Below are positions 25,470 through 38,814 of a stretch of DNA of 64,000 nt, piece after piece (within the stretch, counting starts at the first letter, position 1; the number at the start of each line of letters is the position of its first letter). Position numbers and translations under genes: made by a program. A model generated the notes under the pieces. It saw only the letters and a list, made by a program, of their open reading frames with translations. It searched no databases and was not told the DNA's origin. The DNA is from Carnegiea gigantea (taxonomy: Eukaryota > Streptophyta > Magnoliopsida > Caryophyllales > Cactaceae): positions 237,501 through 301,500 of the forward strand of contig JAKOGI010000435.1 in NCBI GenBank assembly GCA_029747015.1, given 5' to 3'.

Positions 25470-27975
25470 ATGTCTGCAGTCATGGAGAGAGACCCCCCAA
25501 GTAGTCAAGAAATTCAAAATGGTTTAGAATTGAGGCTAGCACTGCTCAACGCAAGATGGAGACTACTTATGCAATGCAATCAGGATGAGATACCTGCACG
25601 ATATATAGAAGAACATGAACGATATCAAGTGGAAGCCAAAGCATTAAAATTACCTACATCCTGTACTGCAGCAAACACTAACATTATATAAAGTGAATGC
25701 CAAGACTCGCGTACTACTTGAACTCTAATCCACATAGAAAATTTACAGAGCGATGGCTATTCACAGGAAGGATGGTTTCATGCAGCCACTGCAAACTGAC
25801 TATGTGGCTTGGTGAAAAGATTAAAAGTAGCAGCATTTCTCAACTGCGATTCACCTTATGTTGTCAAAATGGACTTGTTATATTGCCAAACTTGCCTCTA
25901 GCTCCTCCTCCTCTAGACACATTGCTAAATGATCTAAATTTCATCTAATATGTTAGAGCTTACAACTCAATGTTATCATTTACTTCAAAAGGTGGGATGA
26001 TTGACTACGCTGTAATGGATGGTCATGCATGGTCCTTACTTCTTTAGTTTCAGTGGGCAAAACTAATGTCATATTGGTTGTTTACTCCCAAAATAAGGAA
26101 GAAAGCCAAGATTTGCTCAGTTATACACCCACGATACACATGATGAAGAGCATAACCAATACAAGGCTTTAGCCACAAAGTGTCAATGGGGCTGATCTAG
26201 GAATTTCGAAGGCATTACAATGAATACTTCATTTAGTAAATCCTTATGTGAGGGTCTCTCAAAATGCACGGGATATCTTACATGCCACCAAAATTGTTGA
26301 CTTAAGAATTTGAATCATCGAAGCACAGTCACGGCGCCAATACACAGGGCCTAAAGCAGATGAAGTGGCAGTTCTCAAAGAATGTGATGAGCACACTAAT
26401 GAGGGTACCCAAGACATCATTGTTTGCAATATGGACTGAAACTTGCAGCTTATATATGGAACTCACCCATCCTATATGCCTCTCTAATATCCCTTTTATT
26501 TCTATATGGAATCGATGGTTGGTTAGAACACACCACGTGCTAAAGGGTCAATAAGCTATAGATCATCTGTCACAATGCAAGAGTTACATGCAATCCTTAT
26601 ACAATAACAATTGAATGAGTGGAGCATTATACTTCGTTGTGGCCATTTGTTTTTAAAATTCATTGTTGATTCTTATGCCGCAATGGAAGCATGGGGATTG
26701 AATTAGATGCTACCTCACCGCGGTCCAGTTCGAGCAGATTTGTGCATTGGTTTATAAGATGCAATTACTACTGGAGATAATAATCCTACTGCAATTGGAA
26801 CATCTGTATCATTATACATTCTATCACTTAAGTTTGTCATTTCTCCTATTCATGTATATGAATGTTCTTGAATTCTAAAAACATGGCTTACCGCATGCTC
26901 ATATTTTGCTTACCTTAGCAAATGGTATAGGCCAACTTGTGCATAAAATATTAATAATGTTATATGCTCCAAGCTACCTGATAACATTAGTGACCCTCTA
27001 GCATTTGAAACAGTTCCAAGGCATAGGATTCATGGTCCATGTGGTAATGATGTCTCTCATGCCCATGCATAGATGGTAGTAAGTGCACAAAACATTATTC
27101 AGAGACCTTCTCCAATGAGACCATTATTAAAGAGAATGGGTTCGTCAAATATAGGCATAGAGATGATGGTAGAAGTGCAACAATTCGTGATATGAATGTT
27201 GATAACAGGTGGGTTATACCATACAATCGTGAACTTTGTGTGAAATATGATGCCTATGTAAATGTTGAGCACTATGCTTAAAAAAAGTTTTTAACATCTT
27301 CGCAAGTATATGCACAAGGGACCTAATCGAGCAACTTTTGTTATTGAAGACAATGATTATAGTACCGAGGATGAAACAGGTTGTCGATATAGAAAGGGTT
27401 GATGAAATACAATAGTATTTGGATTGTCATTATGCCTTACCCATTTTTACAATTCGGAGAATATTTGAGTTTAACGTAACACATCGTTGCCCATATGTTG
27501 AGCTAGTACAATACCACTTACCAAGACAACAATACATTGTCTTCAGAGATCGAAATGAACTTCATGATGTGGTAAATCAAGCAACAGAGAGGGTGACAAT
27601 GCTCATTGGTTGGTTTCGTACAAATAAAGCAAATATGAATGCAAGAAGAGATACCTATGCAAAATTCACAACTTATTATATGTGGAATAAGAGCCTTAAG
27701 AAATGGCTATAAGACAACAAATGGTTTTGCGCAGGTGGATTACCGTATGCTCACCCTATCATGGGGGAAAGATATTATCTTAGGATATTGCTACATACTG
27801 TTTAGGGTGCAACATGTTTTGAAGAATTAAGAATTGCTAATGGAAGCCTACATTCCACTTTCAAAGAAGCTTGCGTAGTGCGTGGGCTGTTGGATGGCAC
27901 TAACAAGTGGCATGAAGCATTGATAGAACTCAGAAGCATTAGCGTGGGCAACTGGGGCTGAACTAAAGAGTATAT
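25470..27975 (+). pseudogene. Helitron Rep remnant, unit 4 (best-preserved N terminus)
   Basis: The N terminus is open for 73 codons (25470-25691) and then 83 codons (25697-25948). The second stretch shows the Cys-type Helitron N-terminal pattern CSHC ... LCCQNG ... LPNLPLAPPP. YMPL is at about 26475 and His-Ala-His at 26894-26902. The YxxxY motif reads HLRKY at 27295-27309: uniquely in the array the second Tyr is still present, while the first is His. The C-terminal block is open at 27419-27712 (FNVTHRCP, LPRQQYIVF, NQATERVT). Homology to the other units ends at about 27975, where unrelated DNA begins, so tail and microsatellite are missing. Confidence 0.85.
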
Positions 27976-30900
27976 CAGTAATGCCTTGGGAAATATTTAT
28001 GTTTAATGTTACAAGGGTGCTTAACACTTAATGAAACGATGCGAGATGTGAAAATTTTGGATGATCAAGGAATTTCTCACAAGGATCATTCAAGAGACTG
28101 ATAGATGCGCTAGGTTTAAACAAAGGTAGTACAAGGTTGCCTTAAAGCTTGATGTGACTAAGACCTTAACTCTGGTTTCAAGGTCCCCGAATGATGGTCA
28201 AAATTGAAATCAGAAGAACCTAGCCTAGAAATATACAAATAAGATCAAAGCATAACGTTGCACACTCCTCCTATAAGGTAACAAAATATAAGTTTATATT
28301 GGGATGAATGTGAATCACTATATTGCTTTGATAGTACGCTTGTTCTCTGTGATTCTTTATCGATATGACTATTATGCTTAAAAGTTTATACATCGCATCT
28401 TTGCCATCATTGATAGAGTTGTCTTATCCATTTGAATTATCATGGTTCAATTTTCTTTAAAGGGAGAACTTAACTCATGTGGTATATAATCCTCCTATGT
28501 CTTTATTCATTATGCATATATCAAATTTGTTGATTACCTTGAAAACAATACTTGATTTATGTGGTTGAATTACCATATGAAACTCATAAGCACAACTACA
28601 TGATTTTTATGAATGGAAGGCATTTAGTACTTTGATATTCCATGTCTTAGTTTTCTCATAATGCTTGAATTTTATGTATGCTTAGTTATCTTATTACATG
28701 ATTACGAGCAAGATTTTTGAATCTTTCTAGCATGATTACTTGCAGCATAACTTGATTATAAAATAAAATGTTTAGATGATTAGGGTTGAATTATATAAAA
28801 TTCATTAACTAAGTCTTAAGCCTTTGAAATCCATATCTTCACAATAGTCCAATATGACTAGTTCGGCATGTGATTTTGATTCATGAATTGGAGGAGAAAC
28901 TCCTTTAGTTATTAATAGGTTCTTTGAGTGGCTTTAGTTCTTTGAGTGATTTAAACATAATCGAAGGACCTTGAACCAAATCTTAATGCCAAAATCATAT
29001 ATTAATACTTGATATGACTTTTGTTCAAAGACCATGAAATAAAGTCAAATGTAGGTATCAGCACACATCACTAATGAAGCAAGCTTAAGGAAACAAAACG
29101 TAGCACCTTAAAGTCAAAAATAAATTGGAGTTAGTGTAAAAGGACTTAGAGTCACATTAACGAAAATCACTATTCCTTAAAAGATAATAAGCAAGAGACT
29201 TTGAATAGCTAGAAGTTTCCTGTGTTGGTAAAGAGACCTTGATGAATTCTCTCAATTATCATCTTATGGATAAGAAGTGATTTTACTGTGATGATATATC
29301 TTTCAAAGACTCTTGAGCTCATTTCTGTAGCTTAATCCCCAATTCTAAGGCTGAACTTGATCTAATTCTATCATCAGCCTTTCTGACTGAAATCTTCACA
29401 TTAGAGATAGTCATAATGTCTTTGATTAATGAACTTTAAAAGGGACTAAGGCCAATATGATAATATTAAGAGGCACCTTGAAAATAGGAATGGTTATCTC
29501 AAAGGGTTGGTTGAAAAACCTATTATGGGATATTCAAAGGCAAAAAGCCCAAACTATAATATTTGAAGTCTTTTGGATACAAGCGCTTCGTTTACAACAA
29601 TGGCAAGGAGAATCTTTGAAAGCTTGGTGTGAGAAATGATGAATGCATCTTCATTAATGAGGCTTGTAACAATAAGAGAACCAAAGTGCTTGAAGAAATC
29701 ATTCATGTTATATATAACAAGGTAAGGTTATCATCTTTCTAAGATTTGAAGTTAAGCAACCACAAAGATGAGGAATAGGTTCTAGCTAAATCCAACAAAG
29801 CTACCACCTGGAGGTCAACTTTACGGCATATTTACCCAACCTGCATAAGCAATCGATGACCCTGAAAGTGAAACTGTTGAAGACTCTTAGGCAAGATGAG
29901 ATGCTATTATTGATCTAAAACTTAAAAAACCAAGAAGAGGATTCATATATTAGTTACCACATCACTTTGGTCTCAGATCTTACTGTAGAAACTCAAGATT
30001 CCAACATTGAACCTGAATGCTAAAATCTAGGGACTTGAAAATTAGTCAAATAGTGTGTTTGTAGTTTTGGACAATAGTCATTGTATGGTGTTAAGTTTAC
30101 ATGATTAAATTACTTAACTACAAATGACAATATATTCATGTACCTGATTAACCTTGAAGAGAAATGACAATATATTTTTATGTTTTGATACTCACATATT
30201 CTACATCTTCTAGCTATATATGCATGATTGATTTTGACACTCATAAATACTTAAATGTAGTTATCTCATGGCTCTTACACACTGACATGAACAAAGTTTG
30301 TTAACACATCATGGTGATTGCCTTTAAGTGAGATCCAATGTGATCACACATTCCATGAGTGGTAGCATGTATTTTTATGTGGTTATTGGCCATATGGTTT
30401 ACTCTGCATTAGTCCTTGAACAATCTCAAAGTCATGTTCTTCACTTGACCTGAAACCCTCAAACACTCATTTCATAGACCCTAATACTTGGTCAGTAATA
30501 TTAATGCATGCTCATATGTCTCTATTTTTTTTATTCTTCTTACAATGGCCTAAACACATGATCTCGATGATGGATTATAAATTATCGTGCTTATCATGTT
30601 TAGTGGCTATCGATCATTTATGCACTAATGTTATCTTACCTTGCCTGGTTTGGTAACTATTATGCATTGATATGTATATGCTTCTAATACACAGTATGTT
30701 AATATACGTGTGCAAGATATCATATGACCTTGCATACTTTATATTAATTTTAATAGATCACAAGCCTTGAATAGGACTTCATTTACTTCATACTTCAGTT
30801 GTGTCACATATGCTATGATTACATTTATATGATACTTTTTTCATAGACTAAATGTGCTCATAATGAATTTGAAATTGTTACATGAGCTTTGAATACTTAC

Positions 30901-31536
30901 TTCATGTTCTTATCTTCTCAAATTACTACATTAAAGAGGAGACAAGTTGATTCATACCATGTCATCTTTCATGCTATGTGTCGCTATGCAACTCTCACTA
31001 ATATTTTCTGAATAGCCACATGAACAAATTGATATGTTTAATATTCTCCTATGTGTCATGTGTTTTTTCATTCTCACTCAATTAACATGACATTACTATG
31101 ATTAACCTGGAAACTTGAATTGATGAGGAGCCCTCTCTTAGATCTAAAAGGATTGATAAAGTGCATTTAAAGGGGAAAACACTCTGACCAAAAGGTCGAA
31201 GTTACATAATGAAAAAAGGATCCCCAAGCACTCTTCAAGGAAGAACATTAAGATAATGAAAAGGTTATGAACATCTTCCCTAATCTTGAAAATTGGTCAG
31301 TGAACAATAATGTACAGCAACTCAATAGGTGAAGAGTGGGAAGAAAAGCGGACGACATGAAGCATAACCAAACTAGAGTTAGTGTATACCACCCATGATA
31401 CTATTCATTATTAGTTAGACTATCCATGATTGACATAACTTCGGCTTGAAACTTCTTCACTAACTGAATGATTATAATATGAATACTCATTACGCTTACA
31501 AACGCTCATATGATATGAATATCCATGCTTCACTAC
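27976..31536. other. Unclassified AT-rich DNA, possibly an old LTR
   Basis: No gene recognised. The start (TAATGCCTTGGGAAATATTTA) recalls the TGTAATGCCCC-type start of Del/Tekay chromovirus LTRs, which is only a resemblance. A short open stretch at 29457-29639 matches no family I recognise. Athila-2 inserted at 31536 into this DNA, which continues at 51072. Confidence 0.3.
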
Positions 31537-32779
31537 TGATAAGTCCTTAAAGTGAACTCTACTTTGAGGTCATTTTGTGCCATTTTTTAGGAGAATTTTG
31601 TGTTTTATGCTATATTATGCACTCCCTTTTTCGTTTTACGCTCGGGTTTGGTTCTTTTCTATATTTTACAGGCTTTTGGGCCATTTTACCCTAAATTTTA
31701 TCATAAATGAGTGTGGCTTGACTTCCACGGACACCATCAAGTCACTATGCCCATGGAAGGAAGAAAGAACAGAAGAGTACCGAGACAGAGCTCAGCACAG
31801 ACAGTCTGTGGTGAAGGCCACGGTCTATGGTGAGGTTATAACTGCAAGTCTGTTCATTTTCCTTCATCGTATAGTTGAGATTGATCGAGTTCTTCTTTAA
31901 ATAGGGCCATTTCGCAGCAAATTAGAGGGACACAGCAGAAAAGGGAGCTCTTACTTTCTAGTTTTTCCATTCTTTTCCTTTTTTCTAAGTTTAGTTTAGA
32001 TTTCTAATAGTTTTAAGTGTGAGTGTCAAGGAAGTGCTTACTGTTTTGGAGCCCTTGCAAAGTTTGGAAATCTTTGGAGGATCTCCAATTGCACTAAGTT
32101 TTCTTCTCCCAAACTTTGTTTACTTATTGTTAATTTAAACATGTGTGAGTAGTTTTCTCAATCTAGGGATTGTTAGCCAAGTATTTATGTTGGAACATCA
32201 CATCTTTATTTAGCTGTACTTGTTTTTGATTGGGATTGGTTGAATTCTATCTTGTGTGTCAAATTGTTGTGATTGAATTGTGGTCAAATTCATTCTGATT
32301 CTAAATAGCTATGTGAAGGAATGAAAGGTGAAACTTGCTATTTGATTGACAAAATATGACTTGACTTAGCAATACTTAAAAAAGATTGGCTTGTTAAGAG
32401 GACCTTTAGCTATCAAAAATCCATAACTTAGACTAAACAAGGGCATTTCAAAGAATGATAATTGGTTAGTTTAGTTAATTCATTTTATTCGGAAATAAAA
32501 GATTGAATTCTAAATGCTATTGCATCCCTTTCAATCTTCCAATATAGATCAAGTACACAATATATTTCATTGATCCACATCTGTACAAGGTGAAACAAAT
32601 CTCTAGATGTTTTAAATTGATTAAATTTTCCAATTAGGTAATAGTTTCATCCAACCTCCCTATTCAAATTTGCTTGCTTAGTGCTTTTACAGGGCAAAAC
32701 TCAATAGATTACGATTGATCTTTGGGGGAGCGATATTTTTACTAAACTACAACATTCGTGCACTTGTGGGCATAAGTCA
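31537..32779 (+). repeat. Athila-2 5' LTR
   Basis: 1243 bases, paired with 49823-51066. It has hairpin-forming CCACGG and CCGTGG-like arms at about 31721-31835, the same position as the GC-rich module in the Athila-1 LTR. Confidence 0.92.
31896..31904 (+). promoter_or_regulatory. Candidate TATA box of the Athila-2 5' LTR
   Basis: TTTAAATAGGGCC lies about 360 bases into the LTR and is unchanged in the 3' LTR (50181-50189) although the LTRs are otherwise diverged. Confidence 0.5.
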
Positions 32780-32785
32780 AGTTTT

Positions 32786-32803
32786 TGGCACCGTTGCTAA
32801 GGA
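32786..32803 (+). other. Primer-binding site, tRNA-Asp type (Athila-2)
   Basis: TGGCACCGTTGCTAAGGA begins seven bases after the 5' LTR, as in Athila-1. It matches the tRNA-Asp complement except at three positions. Confidence 0.85.
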
Positions 32804-32927
32804 CCAAATTAGTGGATATTGAGTTGGCCCTTACAAATTGAGAAAGCATTTTGTCATTTTTTTCTTTTTCTTTATTTTTTTATTTGCATTGGTGGTTTGT
32901 TGCTAATTTTGGATATTTCTCCTTTAT

Positions 32928-34240
32928 ATGCGAAGTCCCTTTTCGTTTAAATTTGATCCAGAAATTGAAAGGACTTTTCGCTCTAGGAGGAAGAAATTAA
33001 GGGTAGAGGAGCAAACAATTTTGAGCTCAAACCAACCCTTATATCAATGGTATAATAATCCCAGTTCAAAGGCACTCTGTCAGAAGATCCAAACTTACAC
33101 CTCTCGGTCTTTTTAGAGGTGTGTGACATGTTAAAGCTCAGAGGAGTTTCTACTGATGCCATCTGCTTACACCTACTTACCCTTACACTTAGGGACAAAG
33201 CAAGAGTGTGGCTTCACTAATTGCCTCTAGGATGCATACCAACATGGGAAGAGCTTACAAATGTCTTTCTTGCTAATTTCTTTCCTCCGAGTAAGACGAA
33301 AAACCTGGGGAATCAAATCATTGCTTTCTTTCAAAAGGAAGATGAGATGTCGTGTGAAGCCTGGGAGCAATTCAAGCACTTTTTATGATTATGCCCTCAC
33401 CATGGTCTTAAAGATGGATGATTGTGTAAATGTTCGATAATGGAGTCACTCAGCCATTGAGGTTTACTATTGGTGTTGTAACAGGAGCTACTCTTATGAA
33501 CAAAACTGAAGATGAAGCATACAATCTTATAGAAGAGATGTCCCTAAACAATTTCTAATGGTCGTTTAAGAGAGCCCAACCCAAGCAGGTTAGAGGTAAG
33601 ATGGAATTAGATGCTATTTCTATGCTTTTTTCTAAACTTAATGCTATGTCTCAAAAATTGGAGTGCTTGAATGTTAGTTCTATTAGTTCAAGTACCCCTT
33701 CCCTATCATGTGATATATGTGGGTTAGTTGATCATTTGACTGTGCATTGTCAAGTGGGTAGTCCTTTTGCCCAAGATGTCAGTGATCAGCTCAACCATGT
33801 AAACAACTATCACCCTGGACCAACAAATGACCCTTTCTCTGGCATATATAATCCTGGTCAGAGAAATACCCCATTTTGTCTTATAAGTCTAATGCCATAT
33901 TCGTACCGAACTAGAAGACTCTCTGGCCGCAATTATTTAGGTAGTATGCCGAGATTGCCAAAACAACTTTTAGACCACCCCCTGGATTTCAAAGACCATC
34001 GTATCCTCAAAAAGCACCTTAAAAATCTAACTTAGAGTCTATGAGACTATGATGGAGGACATGCTTTTGGCATAACGAAAGCCAAATGCATACATTAAGC
34101 AATTAGCCTCTAAGGTTGATGTCCTTACTACTTGCAATAAGATGTTGGAAGCTCAAATAGCTCAACAAGCTCCATCTTCATCCACAACTCCGGGCAGACT
34201 ACCTAGTAAACCTAAGTCTAACCCCACAAGCAGTGCAACT
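32928..34240 (+). pseudogene. Athila-type gag, heavily degraded
   Basis: The start at 32928 gives FDPEIERTFR..RRKK, parallel to the Athila-1 gag start. Part of the N-terminal core is deleted after about 33060. Recognisable pieces are LRGVSTDAI, LTLRDKAR, FFPPSKTKNL and AWEQFKHF (33120-33390). A perfect CX2CX4HX4C zinc knuckle is at 33709-33750, within a 144-codon open stretch (33601-34035). Multiple stops and frameshifts, much more decayed than in Athila-1. Confidence 0.82.
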
Positions 34241-34435
34241 ATGTTACCTTGAAAGAAGGCGTAAAGGATCCTAAGCACAAAACACTTGAGGAGGGTAGGG
34301 AGGTGGTCATGGCTGAGAGTAAGGAGAAAATGATGAGGGTGATAATGATAGCTTTGAGATTCCCAAAGTCTTTTTCCCTGAGCTTCCTGACCCAGGTAGC
34401 ATTTCTATCCCCTGTGTTATAGGAAAAAGTGGAGA

Positions 34436-34740
34436 CTGAAAGAGCCCTATGTGATCTAGGTGCAAGTGTCAATTTAATGCCCTACTTTATGTTCCATAAG
34501 CTTCATTTGGGACCATTGCAACCAGCACCCTTTTCACTCCAATTACCGGACGGTTCTAAAACACGACCTTTTAGTACATTGGAGATGTGCCCATAAAAAT
34601 AGGAGATGTTTGGATGCTAGAGGATTTTATCGTTGCTGATATAACTGAGACTGACTATGCCCAAATTATTCTTAGGAGATCCTTTTTGGCTACTTCATGT
34701 TACATTATTGATGTAAAAGGGGGCAAATAAGATTTGAAGT
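34436..34740 (+). pseudogene. Athila-type aspartic protease, degraded
   Basis: CDLGAS is readable at about 34448-34465, then a QLPDGSK stretch. The C-terminal LGRPFLAT-type motif is damaged (near 34672-34695). Stops and a frameshift divide it. Its position right after gag matches Athila-1. Confidence 0.8.
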
Positions 34741-35322
34741 AGAGGTGTTATGTTACGTTTTGTTTTATTAACGATAAAATTGTTTCCCCCAATTCTTTCC
34801 TGTCTGATGTACTTCCTCTTTCTCCTGAAATTGATATGGAGGATGATTGGAGTTGTCCTAACCCTTCTAATTTTGATTGGATTTCAACTGAGGATCCCGA
34901 CCACGATTATGTTAAGGTGGACTTTACTCCTCCTACACCACCTATCATACCTGTGGTTGAGACCTATGCTTCTAATGAGTCTTCCATGAGCGATTATTGT
35001 AGGTTCGCTCAAGTAGTTCTTTCTTTACCTTCTATGGAAAGAGTCGATTTGGATTTTGATCTTGGGATTGAATATGATGATAGTGGCCCGTCTGATACAA
35101 TCCACTATTGAATTATTTTGTATGATGATGGTACGCTTTGGCATAATTTGTTGATGAAGAAGGACCTCCAACCTGAGTATCTGAGGTGGTACCTTGAGTT
35201 GAAAGACTTTCATTTCATGGTTCGCGACAAAAATGACGTATATGTTGTGGGGAAGTCCGATGCCCGCATTCTCATCGAGCCCAAACTAGAATAAAAGAAA
35301 GGTTAAGCTCCCAACCTTAAAC
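34741..35322 (+). pseudogene. Acidic/proline-rich tail after the protease
   Basis: A 91-codon open stretch (34836-35111) is rich in Asp, Ser and Pro (DDWSCPNPS, TPPTPP, DFDLGIEYDD). It occupies the place of the Pro-rich tail in Athila-1. No RT motif is present before the hairpin at 35331. I do not recognise a domain; it may be a polyprotein linker. Confidence 0.5.
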
Positions 35323-35330
35323 AAGCGCTT

Positions 35331-35348
35331 CTTAGGAGGCAACCTAAG
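35331..35348 (+). other. Conserved hairpin CTTAGG-AGGCAA-CCTAAG
   Basis: The counterpart of 4573-4590. Loop and stem length are identical, and the one changed stem pair is G-C in Athila-1 and A-T here. The preceding AAACAAGCG is also shared. Confidence 0.7.
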
Positions 35349-36194
35349 TGTTTGTTTTTCTTTTTCCTATTCATGTACCCCTTTTTATAATTTGTGATTC
35401 TGGGGTACCCTGATTCTATGGAATTAATTTTTTGGGATTAATGTTTTTAGAATGTATTCCTAAGTACCTACTATTTTGGATAAACTATTAATAGGGGACA
35501 ATATTTTACGAAATAGTTACTGGCTAAAGTTTTTACTTGCAACTTAGTCACTAAATTTTCTAAATTTGCAATTTTTGCCCAAAATGAGGTTTAACACGCA
35601 AATACTTGATTTTTTAGTACTTTTTAGTAAAACTAAGCTTATAATTTTGTTTAGGCTTCTTATAATGGCTTTACTGGTACTAGTTATCACAATCTACTAC
35701 TTATATCTTAAATATTATATTTTTTGTGATTAACGGCCCACCATACTTAGCAAAATAATTAAAGCTTAATTAAAGAGTTTTGAATGTCACCTGAATGCAG
35801 TTAGTGCTGGACTTCGGTGTTCCTCTAACTTTCGGTTTACAAGGAATGCTAATCTCAACCCCACCTTCCCTAAATTAGGCACAGCATAGATACATTTTGC
35901 TTCCTACCTCGGACTATAGCCACTAATTAAGTTTCATTTATTTTTAAAGGATAGTGAGACTTCAATCAAGAAATTATAATATTTAACACATAAGGTTCAA
36001 TTAGATAATGTTCCCTACTGGAAAATTTTTTTTTATTAAAAGCGTCGAAGAGAAAATATTACAATGGAAAGCTTGAAGAGGGACTTAAGCTAAGATCATT
36101 AGAGATGCTTGCTCATAAAGAAATGGAGAATCCCGATGTCCCTTGTGCTTCAGAATGCTCAAATGATCGTGTCTCTTCTCAACACTCGACCTCT

Positions 36195-36204
36195 CCTTTT
36201 ATAG
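36195..36204 (-). promoter_or_regulatory. TATA box of the viral pregenomic promoter (copy A)
   Basis: The minus strand reads CTATAAAAGG in a CTCTCTATAAAAGGAGAGG context, downstream of the last ORF as expected for a caulimovirid pregenomic promoter. From here to the left end is 798 bases, the same distance as in copy B. Confidence 0.65.
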
Positions 36205-36369
36205 AGAGGATGGGGTGCATAAGATGCCCTATTGGCTATAGTGTATACTAATTCTTCATATGGCTACCGTACACACTTTATTTTATAGGCCAGGCACTTG
36301 TCAAAATAGTACAATAATAGGGCAACAACTTTTCAGAGCTTTTAGTGAAGATAAGACTAGTCATTATTA

Positions 36370-37440
36370 TTGAGATTCTGTACACCTTTATCTCCAATTA
36401 TATCTTCTAGAACATCATTATCTGGATAATCATCAAAATCTTCATCTAGTTGACGAGACTCTGGATCTCATTTCTCAAATAATTCCAGAACATATTTTTT
36501 TCTTTTTTCTGATAAGAACTTTCCAGCTCTAACATCAAAGAGATAATCAAAGATATCTTCTGAAAGTGCTCCTTCCACCTTTATGTACTCTTTAAACTCA
36601 TTACCATAGGCAAAAGTAGTGTTTCTACAATGTATTAACATTTTTCCTTGCTCAATTAATGTCGAACATTGATGATAAATATTGAAAATTCCAATGGCTC
36701 TTGCTAAAGCAGGATCAGTACCTAGATGCATTGGTCATTCAGAAAACCATTCTTGTCGTTGATCATTAAGATCGCCGTAATCAACGATCTGAATAAGATA
36801 ATGGGCTGACTTGGCTTTTACACTTTCATATTTGATTAATACGCTGTACACTTCCAAATTTCAACATCTTCGAACTGGAATTTTTGTTGGACCATCAGGA
36901 GATGTAAGAATCCAATGGATAATTCTAAACAAGCATTGCTGAAATTTTGTTAGTTTTAAGAAAAATGGGAACTTTGGATCTGGGATTTCCTTAAAGTATA
37001 GTACCATCCCGTATTCTCAGGCTTTAAAGATAGGGTCCTTTGGAGGTAAGGAATTTGCTAGGAAACTAATACCACCAACTCCAGATTTATTGGGAAAATA
37101 GATCGTTGTACCCCAAGACTCCCAAATATCATAAGAATAATGGTGATAAAAGTCGATGCAGGCTGCATACCACTTATTGAATCATTTTTCTCGAACATGG
37201 GAACTCATTTTTTCTTGAATATCATAAGGACACTGTAGGTAATTAACTTGCTATTCTAGAAGGGAAAATATTTGGGTTATTAGGTAGGCAGTGGATAGTA
37301 GACCAGAACGTGATCTGCTTTTTGTATGGAATTTTAGGTTCTCAATAAGGACTCCACTAGAAGGTAAAACCTGTTCTATTAGGAATGGCATTTCATTAAG
37401 GATTTCCTCTTTTTTTGGCAGGAGGTCGACTTAGATGATC
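36370..37440 (-). pseudogene. Viral downstream ORF, copy A (position of the transactivator/viroplasmin gene)
   Basis: Degraded coding sequence between RNase H and the promoter; the longest open part is 36468-36731 (88 codons). Copy B has the same ORF at 56700-57790. In cavemo- and solendoviruses this place holds the translation transactivator/inclusion-body protein. I assign that by position only; no diagnostic motif was verified. Confidence 0.5.
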
Positions 37441-37554
37441 ACCATTAGAGATTTCTCAAGTTAAACTATCTGCTAGAGAGTTCTTCGATCCCTGTATAGG
37501 TTCAGTAAGGAAGGAAAACTGGTTAGGTCATAATTACCAATGCAGGAGTCGCTC

Positions 37555-37887
37555 TTACGCTTGCATATTTGATAAATTCTTGTTCACAAAACCAAGGATT
37601 CCTTTGCAATCACTTCGAATAAGAAAAGGTTTTGGGGCTAAAAAGATTAAGAATTTTTCAATTCCCCTTTTGACGGTGAGGATCTCTTTTTCCATTATGG
37701 GATAGTTGCATTCTGCTTTATTAAAACTTCCAGTGTAATATTTGTAGACTTTTTCTCCTTCTTTGATTTTGAGTACTGCACTCCTATGTTCATTGCTGGT
37801 ATCTGTCTCAAGAATTAAATCATCTTGCTCATTAGGTAAATTAAGAACATGAACAGTTTTACACATCTTTTTGTAAGTTCTGGACAA
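37555..37887 (-). pseudogene. Viral RNase H, copy A
   Basis: RNase H removes the RNA strand during reverse transcription. This 110-codon open stretch keeps the catalytic pattern: Asp in LETDTS, Glu in MEKEIL and Asp in RSDCKG, in the usual spacing. It follows RT in the same direction, with frame breaks between. Confidence 0.8.
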
Positions 37888-37999
37888 TCTTCGAATCGTT
37901 TGTGGTCTATGTCCAACTTACATCTTTCTTGAGCTTTTGTTACGATGGCTTTCTTAATTTAGCCAAATCTTTAATAAAATCTGAAGTTTAGGTTAGACA

Positions 38000-38700
38000 T
38001 CCAAGAAACCTTTCTAGCTGCTTCCTATCTTTAATCTATTCAGGAAAATTTTCACTTTTCTTAGAATATATTTTTGTAGAATAATCTGTCCAACTTTTAT
38101 TTCTAGACCTAAAAACTCAATTTTTTGTTCAGCATAAATGCACTTGTCCGTACCAAGTATAATACCATAGTCAGTGCATCTTTGGGTAATAGCTAAGACA
38201 TCATCTTTGTGCTGTTCTATAGTTTTGAAAAAGACAAGAATATGATCAATGTAAACTAAACAACAATAATTAAGGTCTTTGAAGATGCCATCCATTCTTC
38301 TCTGGAATATTTAGGGTGCATTTCTAAGACCAAATGGCATTCCTATCCACTCATAATGTCCTTGTGGGGCACTAAATGCAATTAAAGGAATACTTTCCTC
38401 ATCCATTTTTATTTGCCAGTATCCACTTTTGCAATCCATGTTTGAGAACCAATAGACTCCTTGAATTCTATTAAAAACGACTGTTTTAATAGGAATATAA
38501 TAACCATTAAAGACAGTATTATCATTAAGCTTTTTATAGTTGATCACCATTCTTGTTTTTTCTCTTTTTTCTTCTGCATGATTTCTTACCATGAAAGTAG
38601 GACTTGTGTGAGGGCTCTTCCTATTTCTGATTAATCCTTTATCTAGGAGCTCTTTAATTTGTTTATCAAATTCTTAGATATCTTGGTGTGTATGCACCAT
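38000..38700 (-). pseudogene. Viral reverse transcriptase, copy A (inactive)
   Basis: Two open stretches, 38311-38592 and 38014-38295, carry RT motifs in order: RMVINYKKLN, FSNMDCKSGYWQI (first catalytic Asp), FSAPQGHYEW and MPFGLRNAP. The active-site box reads YIDH where YIDD is normal, so the second catalytic Asp is lost. Stops separate the pieces. Confidence 0.88.
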
Positions 38701-38814
38701 TTGTTTGACTCGAATAATAGTGTTGAGATTTAATAAGGTGATTTTAGCAAATGTTTTATCTTTATCCCAAAGTTTTAGTGGATTATCAAAGTAGAGTTCT
38801 TTACATAATTTTTT

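Noticed and set aside
29457..29639. Possible degraded retrotransposon polyprotein
   Set aside because: The 60-codon frame and its neighbours show no convincing protease, RT or integrase motif.
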